From: Chloroflexota bacterium
Lineage (GTDB): Bacteria > Chloroflexota > Dehalococcoidia > SM23-28-2 > RBG-16-64-32
Assembly (NCBI GenBank): GCA_005880055.1
Contig: VBJS01000071.1
Location: 1 to 21,503, forward strand
Direction: 5' to 3'
DNA: 21,503 bases
In this document: one piece after another, positions 15,152 through 21,503 of the stretch
How positions within the stretch are numbered: the stretch's first letter is position 1
Layout: each line of letters starts with the position of its first letter
Notes under the pieces: generated by a model
Database searches by the model: none
What the model saw: the letters and a program-made list of their open reading frames with translations, nothing else
Told to the model about the DNA's origin: nothing
Translations under genes and position numbers: made by a program

Positions 15152-15634
15152 ATGCGGGCACGTTTGCTCATCTTGTCCCTGGTGGCCCTACTGGCCATCT
15201 GCGTCCCGTTCACCACGCAGGCCGCCGCCGGCACTACGTTCACGGCCCATCTTTCGGCCGGGCAGGAGGTTCAGACCCCCGCTGTTGTGAGCAATGCGCA
15301 GGGCCAGGCGATATTTCACCTCAACGCCGAGGGGACGGAGCTGCGCTACAAGCTGATCGTGGCGAATATCGATGACGTGATGTTCGCGCACATCCACACG
15401 GCGGTGGCGGGGGCGAACGGGCCCGTCGTCGCGTTCCTCTTCCACGGGCCAACGATCTCCGGGCGCACGCAGGGAGTGCTGGCGGAAGGAACGATTACAG
15501 CTTCGGACCTGGTGGGGCCGCTCGCCGGCCATTCGCTAAGCGACCTCGTCTCTGCACTTGAGTCCGGAGGCGCTTACGCCAACGCTCACACGACGGCCTA
15601 CCCGGCCGGCGAAATCAGGGGACAGATAAAGTAG
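15152..15634 (+). CDS. Secreted CHRD-domain protein
   Basis: A 160-residue exported protein made mostly of one CHRD domain, a beta fold first noted in chordin and common in bacterial secreted proteins of unclear function. Residues 1 to about 26 form a signal peptide (MRARLLILSLVALLAICV, then an Ala-rich cleavage region). The domain follows with TFTAHLSAGQEVQTPAV, the middle FAHIHTAVAGANGPVVAFL, and the end ANAHTTAYPAGEIRGQI. AGGAGG at 15141-15146 sets the ATG at 15152. The gene diverges from the ArsR regulator, so the intergenic operator could influence it too, though no clear promoter for it is visible. No lipobox or anchor is seen, so it is probably released. Confidence 0.88.
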   Translation: MRARLLILSLVALLAICVPFTTQAAAGTTFTAHLSAGQEVQTPAVVSNAQGQAIFHLNAEGTELRYKLIVANIDDVMFAHIHTAVAGANGPVVAFLFHGPTISGRTQGVLAEGTITASDLVGPLAGHSLSDLVSALESGGAYANAHTTAYPAGEIRGQIK

Positions 15635-15678
15635 CGCGCGACAGGTCCGCCCCTAACAAATGCGCGCCTGTCCGCGCG
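15635..15678. terminator. Hairpin between convergent CHRD and aminotransferase genes
   Basis: CGCGCG plus ACAGG (15635-15645), directly after the CHRD stop, pairs with CCTGT plus CGCGCG (15667-15678), one base bulged, around a 21-nt loop. It sits between convergent genes, where a bidirectional terminator is expected. There is no T-tract, so the function is a guess. Confidence 0.4.
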
Positions 15679-15687
15679 GATGGGCGG

Positions 15688-17064
15688 CTAAAAGGAGATG
15701 CTGTTCTTTAGGAGAGTCTTCGCCAGGTCCCAGAGCGGGCCGGGGACCTTGTGGAGATCCGCGAGGACCTTGCGGTAAGCCGTGAGGAAGTGCTCCATCT
15801 CCTCCTCGCCGATGATGAGGGGCGGCGCCAGCTTGTGGACGTCCAGGTTGTGGCCGGCCACTTGCGTGAGGATGCCGTGATCGCGCATGAGCGGGATCGC
15901 GATCATCTGCCCGAAGAGGCCGCCGGCCGCCCGGTGGACCAGGTCCCAGCCGGCCCGCAACGGCAGGGAACGCGGGGCGCCGAACTCGATGCCGATCATC
16001 AGGCCTCGGCCGCGCACCTCCTTGACCATTTCGAAGCCGCAGGCCGCCTCGCGCAGTCTTTGGAGTAGCTCGCTGCCGGCCCGTGCCGCCTTCTCCACGA
16101 TCTTCTCGTCCTCCATCAAGTCGATAGTCGCCAGGCCCGCGACCATCGCCATAGCGTTCTCACCGAAGGTGCTGTTGTGCACAACCGAATGGGCCATATC
16201 TTCAAAGACCTTATCGAAAATGTCCCGGCGGGTTATCACGGCACCAATCGGGATGTAACCACCGGACAACGCCTTGGAGACGAGCATGATATCCGGCTCC
16301 AGGTCCCAGTGATCGCAGGCGAACCAGCGGCCGGTGCGGCCGAACCCCGTCTGGATCTCGTCGATGATGAGCAGGCTGCCGTACTTTCGGCAGAGGCGCG
16401 ATGCTTCAGGCAGGTAGTCGTCGGAAGGGATGATTACGCCGGCCTCGCCCTGCACCGGCTCCGTGATGAAGGCGGCAACATCGCGCGCGCTCAGGTCGTG
16501 TTCCAGCGCGTCCAAATCGTCGAAAGGGATCGCGGCGGTCTCCGGCAGCAGGGGCTCGAATCCGCGCCGCCAACTCTCGTGATCCGTGACGGACAGCGCG
16601 CCGTATGTGAGGCCGTGATACCCGGAGCGGGCGTAGAGGATGCGTGCGCGGCCGGTCGCCTTGCGCGCCATCTTGAGCGCCACCTCGGCGGTCTCGGACC
16701 CGCTGTTCGTAAAAAAACAAGTGTCCAGCCTGCCGGGGGCGAGGGCGGCCAACCTCTCGCCCAGAAGCGCCGCCAGCGGGCTACAGTCCATCTGGACAAG
16801 GCTCGCCCCATCGCGGGCCAACCATTCGCTGAGGGCTGCCTTGATGCGCGGGTGGTTGCGCCCGATGTTGAAGACGCTGTAGCCGCTCAGGAAGTCCAGG
16901 TAGCGGTTGCCCGCCTGGTCCCATATCCAGGCGCCCTGTCCGCCGGTGAAGACCTTGTTGAAGCCGATGAGCCGGACGACTTTCGCGAAGCGATGGTTGA
17001 CGTGCGAGGCGTACCGGCCATAGACCTTCTCCGCCGGCTCGGCATAGATCTCATCGAAGCGCAT
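15688..17064 (-). CDS. Class III PLP-dependent aminotransferase
   Basis: Transfers an amino group from an omega- or alpha-amine to an oxo-acid using pyridoxal phosphate. The 458-residue product shows the family's landmarks: NSGSETAE at about 120-127 (phosphate binding), IIDEIQTGFGRTG with the PLP Asp near 235, and VSKALSGGYIPIGA with the Schiff-base Lys near 264. The layout resembles ornithine, acetylornithine or putrescine-type enzymes, but the substrate cannot be read from motifs, so I give no symbol. I chose ATG 17064 because it has GGGGATGG upstream. An in-frame ATG at 17079 would sit only about 8 nt from the predicted transcription start. The gene is divergent from dnaJ. Confidence 0.88.
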   Translation of the reverse strand: MRFDEIYAEPAEKVYGRYASHVNHRFAKVVRLIGFNKVFTGGQGAWIWDQAGNRYLDFLSGYSVFNIGRNHPRIKAALSEWLARDGASLVQMDCSPLAALLGERLAALAPGRLDTCFFTNSGSETAEVALKMARKATGRARILYARSGYHGLTYGALSVTDHESWRRGFEPLLPETAAIPFDDLDALEHDLSARDVAAFITEPVQGEAGVIIPSDDYLPEASRLCRKYGSLLIIDEIQTGFGRTGRWFACDHWDLEPDIMLVSKALSGGYIPIGAVITRRDIFDKVFEDMAHSVVHNSTFGENAMAMVAGLATIDLMEDEKIVEKAARAGSELLQRLREAACGFEMVKEVRGRGLMIGIEFGAPRSLPLRAGWDLVHRAAGGLFGQMIAIPLMRDHGILTQVAGHNLDVHKLAPPLIIGEEEMEHFLTAYRKVLADLHKVPGPLWDLAKTLLKNSISF

Positions 17065-17093
17065 TGTTCCATCCCCCATGCTTATCAGCGAGA

Positions 17094-17102
17094 ACTATAC
17101 CA
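17094..17102 (-). promoter_or_regulatory. Extended -10 promoter candidate for the aminotransferase
   Basis: On the - strand TGG-TATAGT matches the extended -10 form (TATAGT differs from TATAAT by one base). The -35 candidate 17 nt upstream, TTACTG, is weak. The predicted start near 17087 gives a short leader to the ATG at 17064. Confidence 0.4.
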
Positions 17103-17195
17103 GCTAAAGAAGCGCCCAGTAAGTTCGCCGGCGACGCGGCCCGGCGCCGCCTAACCATCGAACGCAGGCTTGCGTTTGATACAATAGCGTTCGAT

Positions 17196-18317
17196 ATGGC
17201 CACCACCAGGCGTGATTACTATGAGGTCCTCGGGGTACCGCGCGGCGCCTCTTCCGAAGAGATAAAGAAGGCGTTCCGGCGGCTGGCCATGGAGTACCAT
17301 CCGGACCGCAACAAGGACGGCGGCGCCGAAGCGCGCTTCAAGGAGATCGGCGAGGCCTACGAAGTGCTCTCCGATACCGAAAAACGCGCGGCTTACGACC
17401 GCTTTGGTCACGCGGGCCTGCAGGGATTCGACTTCGGGCGCGGCTTCGACGGCTCCGATTTCGGCGGCTTCGGCGACATCTTCGAGGCCTTCTTCGGCGG
17501 CGGGTCGGCTCGTCGCAGCCGCGAGGCGCAACGGGGAGCGGATCGCCGCGTCGATATCGAGATCGAGCTGGAGGAGGCGGCCAAGGGTTGCGAGCGGGAG
17601 CTGACGATCGACCGGATCGAGCGCTGTACTCGTTGCGCGGGTTCAGGCAGCGAACCGGGCTCGCAGCTGACGCGCTGTAAGGCCTGCGAGGGGACGGGAC
17701 AGGTGCGGCGCGTTAGCCGCAGCTTCTTCGGGCAGTTTGTGAACATCACCGTTTGCGGGCAGTGCCACGGTGAGGGGCGCATAGTGACGAACCCGTGCGA
17801 CGACTGCCGCGGGTCCGGGCGACAGCGGCGCCAGCATAGCCTGACGGTCAAAATCCCGGCGGGTGTGGCCGATGGCTCTCGCATGCGCCTTTCCGGCGAA
17901 GGAGACGCGGGCGCGAACGGCGGGCAGCCGGGGCACCTGTATGTGTACATCAGCGTAGCCGCTCACCCGCTGTTTGCGCGGGAGGACGACGACCTGGTGT
18001 ACGATCTGCCGATGAATCCGGCCCAGGCCGCCCTCGGCTTCGAGGCTGAAGTGCCTACGATTGAGGGTGACCGCGCGCCGGTGAAGGTGCCGCCGGGTAC
18101 ACAGAGCGGGCGCATCTTCACGCTGCGGGGCAAGGGCATTCCGCATCTCCAGGCCGGCGGCCGGGGCGACCTGCTGGTGCGCGCCAACGTACTGATCCCG
18201 ACGGACCTAACGGACGAGCAGCGTGAGCTGTTGCGGGCACTGGCAGAGAGCTTCGGGACGCCGGTAGGGAACGGCGATAAGAGCATCCTGGGCAAGATCA
18301 AAGACGCGTTGGGCTGA
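17196..18317 (+). CDS. dnaJ: Chaperone DnaJ (type I Hsp40)
   Basis: Co-chaperone that stimulates DnaK ATPase and binds unfolded clients. The 373-residue product has all type I parts in order. The J domain opens with YYEVLGVPRG and contains the YHPDRNKDG catalytic motif. A Gly/Phe region follows (GRGFDGSDFGGFGDIFEAFFGG). The zinc domain has four repeats: CTRCAGSG, CKACEGTG, CGQCHGEG and CDDCRGSG. The C-terminal client-binding domain follows. The frame is open upstream to 17064, but the J domain begins at ATG 17196, so that is the start. No ribosome binding site precedes it, and a TACAAT (17180-17185) is 10 nt upstream, so the message may be nearly leaderless. It heads a dnaJ-prmA-rsmE run. Confidence 0.96.
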   Translation: MATTRRDYYEVLGVPRGASSEEIKKAFRRLAMEYHPDRNKDGGAEARFKEIGEAYEVLSDTEKRAAYDRFGHAGLQGFDFGRGFDGSDFGGFGDIFEAFFGGGSARRSREAQRGADRRVDIEIELEEAAKGCERELTIDRIERCTRCAGSGSEPGSQLTRCKACEGTGQVRRVSRSFFGQFVNITVCGQCHGEGRIVTNPCDDCRGSGRQRRQHSLTVKIPAGVADGSRMRLSGEGDAGANGGQPGHLYVYISVAAHPLFAREDDDLVYDLPMNPAQAALGFEAEVPTIEGDRAPVKVPPGTQSGRIFTLRGKGIPHLQAGGRGDLLVRANVLIPTDLTDEQRELLRALAESFGTPVGNGDKSILGKIKDALG

Positions 18318-18371
18318 ACGCCATCCTCCGCGGGAGCGAATACCGGCCGGGCGTCCGGCGGGAAAAGAGCT

Positions 18372-19295
18372 GTGACGGCTAACAGTCCGAAGCAGTGGCT
18401 GGAGATTGCGGTGGAAGTCGCCGGCATCGACGCCGAAGTCGCTGCCGACGTGTTGCGCCAGGCGTGCCCGGGCGGCGTCGCCATGGAACTCGGGCACCGG
18501 CTGGATTCCGTACTCGACGCCTACGTCGTGGACGGTGACGCGCCGGCGCTTGTCAAGGCTTACCTGCCGGCCTCAGAAGAAGCGCTGCGCGTCCGCCGTT
18601 CGCTGCAACTGGCGTTGAAGGCGGCCCCGCTGCAACAGGCGCCCCGCTGGCGGCGGTCGCGCCGTCTTAAAGAGGAATCCTGGCGTGACTCCTGGAAGAA
18701 GGGCTTCGGCGTGCAGCGGGCCGGCCGTTCGCTCATCGTGAAACCGAGCTGGGTCCGCTACGAGGTTCGGGACGCAGATGTGGTGATTGAGATCGATCCC
18801 GGAATGGCCTTCGGCACCGGCCAGCACGCGACCACCGCTATGTGCCTGCGCGCCATCGAGGAGCGGGTGCGGTCGGCAATGAGAGTTCTCGATCTCGGCT
18901 CGGGTTCTGGGATCCTTTCGATCGCTGCCGCGAAGCTCGGCGCGCGTCGTGTCTTGGCGCTGGATATCGATCCGCAGGCTGTCAAGGCGACCCGCGAGAA
19001 CGTTGCTGCCAACGGGGTTGAAGGCCTCGTCGAGGTGCGTGAGGGAACGCTGGAAGGGGCTGGGGACCACCGCTTCGACGTGATTGCGGCCAACATTAGC
19101 GGGCTGACGCAGGAGCGGCTGGCGCCGCTCCTGGCCGCCTCACTGACGCCGGCCGGCACCTTAATAGCGAGCGGATTCCTGGAGGATGCGGTCGGCGGGC
19201 TAACGAAGGCGTTTGAGCGAACGGGACTACGTGTTGAGGAGACCCGTGAGGACGGCGTCTGGCGCGCCATCATCGCCGTGAAGCACGGTGGCTGA
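18372..19295 (+). CDS. prmA: Ribosomal protein L11 methyltransferase
   Basis: SAM-dependent enzyme that methylates ribosomal protein L11. The 307-residue product has an N-terminal substrate-recognition region and a C-terminal Rossmann methyltransferase domain. Visible motifs are MAFGTGQHATTAMCL (about 145-160), the SAM loop VLDLGSGSGILSIAAAKLGA from about 171, ALDIDPQAV, and VIAANISGLTQERL with the Asn of the family's NI motif. The start is GTG at 18372, 54 nt after dnaJ, and the end overlaps the rsmE start by 8 nt. The dnaJ-prmA-rsmE order is a familiar one in bacteria and supports the call. Confidence 0.93.
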   Translation: MTANSPKQWLEIAVEVAGIDAEVAADVLRQACPGGVAMELGHRLDSVLDAYVVDGDAPALVKAYLPASEEALRVRRSLQLALKAAPLQQAPRWRRSRRLKEESWRDSWKKGFGVQRAGRSLIVKPSWVRYEVRDADVVIEIDPGMAFGTGQHATTAMCLRAIEERVRSAMRVLDLGSGSGILSIAAAKLGARRVLALDIDPQAVKATRENVAANGVEGLVEVREGTLEGAGDHRFDVIAANISGLTQERLAPLLAASLTPAGTLIASGFLEDAVGGLTKAFERTGLRVEETREDGVWRAIIAVKHGG

Positions 19296-20040
19296 CGCCC
19301 TTAGGCGGTTCTTCGTGCCGCGCGGTTCGGTGCGGGCACGGAACGTTACGCTTGGTCCAGAGATGGCGCACCGCCTGGGCCGCGTTCTTCGCCTGAAGCG
19401 CGGCGACCAGATAGTGTTGACCGAGGGTGGTCCGCGCGAATACGAGGCGCAGATCACCGGTATCTCCGGCCACGCGGTGACAGCGCTCGTGCTCCGGGAG
19501 CGGGCGGCGCCGCCGGAGCCGGAGGTGCAGCTCGCGCTTTACCAGTCGCTCATCCGCGCCAACCGCTTCGACCTCGTCCTCGAGAAAGGGACGGAGTTGG
19601 GCGTTGCCCGTTTCGTCCCCGTAATCGCGGCGCGCTCCGTGGTACAGGGAAACGGCGAAACTTCTTCGGCGCGGAGCGAACGCTGGCAGCGGATGGTCGT
19701 GGAAGCGGCGGAGCAGTGTGGACGCGGGCGGCTGCCGCGCGTCGACGCCCCGGCAGCGATGGAAGAGGCCGTGCGGACGGCCGGCGGGCTCAAGCTGCTG
19801 CCCTGGGAAGGCGAGAGGGCGCAGGGGCTGCCCGCTTACCTGAGCGGATTGCGGGTCCGGCCTCGGCTCGTCAGCGTGTTCATCGGCCCGGAAGGAGGGT
19901 TCGAGCCGGAGGAGGTGGAGCAGGCACGCGTGGAAGGCGCGGTCACCGTGGGGTTGGGGCAGCGGATACTGCGCTCCGAAACGGCAGGGATCGTCGCCTG
20001 CGCGCTGGTGCTCGCCGGCCTCGGCGAAATGGATGGCTAG
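19288..20040 (+). CDS. rsmE: 16S rRNA (uracil(1498)-N(3))-methyltransferase
   Basis: Methylates N3 of U1498 in 16S rRNA using SAM. The 250-residue product has an N-terminal PUA-like RNA-binding part (RRFFVPRGS, then HRLGRVLRLKRGDQIVLTEG) and a C-terminal SPOUT knot domain. In the latter, FIGPEGGFEPEEVEQA (from about 197) and LGQRILRSETAGIVA (from about 222) form the cofactor pocket. The GTG start overlaps the prmA stop by 8 nt, so translation is probably coupled. The stop TAG (20038-20040) lies in a CTAG that also supplies the stop of the convergent lipoprotein gene. Confidence 0.95.
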   Translation: MADALRRFFVPRGSVRARNVTLGPEMAHRLGRVLRLKRGDQIVLTEGGPREYEAQITGISGHAVTALVLRERAAPPEPEVQLALYQSLIRANRFDLVLEKGTELGVARFVPVIAARSVVQGNGETSSARSERWQRMVVEAAEQCGRGRLPRVDAPAAMEEAVRTAGGLKLLPWEGERAQGLPAYLSGLRVRPRLVSVFIGPEGGFEPEEVEQARVEGAVTVGLGQRILRSETAGIVACALVLAGLGEMDG

Positions 20041-21026
20041 GGTTCGATATCCGCCTGCGTCCAGAGAGTAGCGTCGGTCCGCACGCCGCTGATAATCGCT
20101 TCCCAGTGCACATGAGGGCCGTTCACGAAACCTGTCTCGCCCATTAGACCAAGCAGTTGACCCTCCGCGATCTGCTGGCCCTCCGTAGCGACGATGGAGT
20201 CCAGGTGGTTATAGCTGCTGAAGACGCCGGCGCCATGATCGATCACGACGGCGTTTCCGTAGAGGTACATCGGCCGGGCGAGCACGACCGTTCCAGGGGC
20301 GGCGGCGACTACCGGCGTCCCCTTGTCGTTCGCGATGTCAGTACCGGTATGGGGGTAGTACGGGCCGCCGTTGATAGAGCGCTGAAGCCCAAATGGGTTG
20401 CTGATGATGCCTACCGCCGGCATGATCCAAGGACCTGACCACTTTCGCAGCGGCGTGAGCCCAGAATAGATCTGATTCAGCGTCGCGCGCTCCTGGTCTA
20501 CGGCCGTCGTGTCGGAAAGCAAATCCGTGCTGGACGGCGGCAACGTAAGCGACTCGAACTGAAAGCCGCCGTCGCCGATGCTTGCACTGGCAACGGCCAG
20601 CGCGCGGTCGGGCGCATCGACCTCCACGGAGTAATCGCCGGGTGCCATCTGCGTGTCCAGCCCGATCAACGCGTACCAGTGGTCGCCTTCCGGCAGCATC
20701 GGATACGGCGTTTCCCGAAACATCACGCGCGCGGCGGTCAAGGCCGGCGGAGGGTTGAGGAGACGCACTGCCAGGAAGCCGCCCTGGCGTGCTCGGCTAA
20801 GCGACAGATCGACGGCCGGGCCGGGCGTCGCGACCGGTGTAGGCGCAGGCGTCGGAGCGGGCGTAGGGACTGGAGTAGGGCTGGCTGTGGGCGCGAGGGT
20901 CGGCGGAGCCGTTGCCGGCTTTGGGGTAGGCGATTGGCTGACGCCCGGCGAAGGCGTAGAGGCCTGTCCGCCACCGCAGGCAACGGCCAGCAACAGAAGC
21001 GCTGTCAAGGAGAGGATGAGCCGCAT
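20037..21026 (-). CDS. M23-family peptidase lipoprotein
   Basis: Probable cell-wall endopeptidase anchored by lipid on the outer face of the cytoplasmic membrane. The 329-residue product opens with a lipoprotein signal (MRLILSLTALLLLAVAC; Cys17 is the lipidation site). A Thr/Pro/Ala repeat linker follows at about 21-72, then a middle beta region. The LytM/M23 domain at about 200-320 keeps the zinc ligands H226 and D230 (YPHTGTDIA) and the H305-V-H307 pair (GPHVHWEA), so it looks catalytically intact. TPTP-type linkers are frequent in Chloroflexota lipoproteins, as far as I recall. The gene converges on rsmE with a 3-bp overlap of stop codons. Confidence 0.9.
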   Translation of the reverse strand: MRLILSLTALLLLAVACGGGQASTPSPGVSQSPTPKPATAPPTLAPTASPTPVPTPAPTPAPTPVATPGPAVDLSLSRARQGGFLAVRLLNPPPALTAARVMFRETPYPMLPEGDHWYALIGLDTQMAPGDYSVEVDAPDRALAVASASIGDGGFQFESLTLPPSSTDLLSDTTAVDQERATLNQIYSGLTPLRKWSGPWIMPAVGIISNPFGLQRSINGGPYYPHTGTDIANDKGTPVVAAAPGTVVLARPMYLYGNAVVIDHGAGVFSSYNHLDSIVATEGQQIAEGQLLGLMGETGFVNGPHVHWEAIISGVRTDATLWTQADIEP

Positions 21027-21092
21027 CTGATCCTATCTTAGCGTGACGCTTCTCGGTGGGCGATGAGTGAGCGGATCTCAAACGGAGGCGGG

Positions 21093-21098
21093 TATAAT
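21093..21098 (+). promoter_or_regulatory. -10 element of the alkyltransferase gene
   Basis: A perfect TATAAT lies 33 nt before the ATG at 21132, with no convincing -35. The region 21027-21131 between the divergent lipoprotein and alkyltransferase genes must hold both promoters. Confidence 0.5.
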
Positions 21099-21131
21099 CG
21101 CTTTGCCCAAAGTCAGGATCGGAGGCCCGCT

Positions 21132-21503
21132 ATGACATCACTCAGGTTTCATATCTGCGAAACGGAACGCGGCTGGGTCGGCCTGATCTTCTCCGAGCAC
21201 GGGCTGCGGGAAACGACGCTGCCGCTGCCCAGTCGTGAGGAGGCGCTCCGCCGGGTGTTGGAAGCCGGCGCCTCGGAGTCGGCGCCCGAGCGAGAGCTTG
21301 CTGACGTGCCGGAGCGCGTCTGCGCCTTGGCGTCCGGCCGCTACGCGAACCTGGCGTTCTGTATCGACTGGAACGGCATCGCGGGTTTCCGGCGGGCGGT
21401 AATGGAGGAGGCGATGCGCATACCGCTTGGGGAGACGCGCAGCTACGGCTGGCTGGCTGAGCAGGTGGGCCATCCGCGCGCGGCCCGGGCCGTCGGACGG
21501 GTG
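21132..21503 (+). CDS. Methylated-DNA-protein cysteine methyltransferase (3' truncated)
   Basis: Repairs O6-alkylguanine by transfer of the alkyl group to its own Cys. The first 124 codons are open to the window edge. The N-terminal part is variable (MTSLRFHICETERGWVGLIF). The conserved C-terminal domain begins with FRRAVMEEAMRIPLGETRSYG and continues WLAEQVGHPRAARAVGRV, matching the Ogt/MGMT helix-turn-helix with the Arg finger. The PCHR active-site motif must lie just beyond 21503 and cannot be checked. GGAGG at 21121-21125 is 6 nt before the ATG. It is divergent from the M23 lipoprotein gene. Confidence 0.93.
   Translation, partial: MTSLRFHICETERGWVGLIFSEHGLRETTLPLPSREEALRRVLEAGASESAPERELADVPERVCALASGRYANLAFCIDWNGIAGFRRAVMEEAMRIPLGETRSYGWLAEQVGHPRAARAVGRV

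Noticed and set aside
16177..17154. Long + strand frame of 325 codons
   Set aside because: It lies opposite the aminotransferase, whose active-site motifs are intact; the frame is open only because of high GC content.
17064..17195. N-terminal extension of DnaJ from ATG 17064
   Set aside because: The 44 extra residues are not J-domain sequence and would overlap the aminotransferase start and both promoters; ATG 17196 matches the family start.
20653..21081. Several frames opposite the lipoprotein linker with Gly-Val or Arg-rich repeats
   Set aside because: They mirror the Thr-Pro repeat codons of the M23 lipoprotein and have no independent support.

Overview
The window reads as a GC-rich chromosomal segment from a menaquinone-using, aerobic-type bacterium. 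The guess is Chloroflexota. It rests on a Thr-Pro repeat lipoprotein, a dnaJ-prmA-rsmE cluster, an ArsR regulator with a large N-terminal domain, and intergenic repeats of a style I associate with that phylum. No rRNA or other phylogenetic marker is present, so the phylum is an inference; other high-GC bacteria remain possible.

Positions 1-9664 hold the distal two thirds of a complex I operon, all on the + strand: nuoD (5' truncated), nuoH, nuoI, nuoJ, nuoK, nuoL, nuoM, nuoN. nuoD-H-I are overlapping or abutting. nuoI-J is split by a terminator-like hairpin. The J/K, K/L, L/M and M/N gaps are unusually long (256-358 bp) and each carries one or more copies of a shared repeat, so the genes for the proton-pumping membrane arm are interrupted by repeats while the front of the operon is compact.

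Positions 9665-12494 hold a small accessory island. A rhodanese C-terminal remnant lies on the - strand. It is followed on the + strand by a DUF1326 protein, a DUF2182 membrane protein and a sulfite-oxidase-type molybdopterin enzyme. The last is broken by a frameshift consistent with an internal deletion of about 28 nt. Cys-rich motifs and two decayed sulfur-type genes give the island a thiol, metal or sulfur theme whose real role is unknown.

Positions 12495-15687 hold a UbiA-type prenyltransferase (plausibly for the menaquinone used by complex I), then on the - strand an ArsR-family regulator with a short overlapping leader ORF, a small downstream ORF, and a clear promoter-overlapping palindrome. 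A secreted CHRD-domain protein is transcribed divergently from the regulator.

Positions 15688-21503 hold a class III aminotransferase (-), then divergently dnaJ-prmA-rsmE (+; protein folding, ribosomal protein L11 methylation, 16S rRNA methylation). An M23 endopeptidase-like lipoprotein (-) converges on rsmE so tightly that both stops lie in one CTAG. The window ends in the 5' part of a DNA alkyltransferase gene (+). The most distinctive signals are the nuo-gap repeats, the decaying sulfur/Cys island and the ArsR autoregulatory region.
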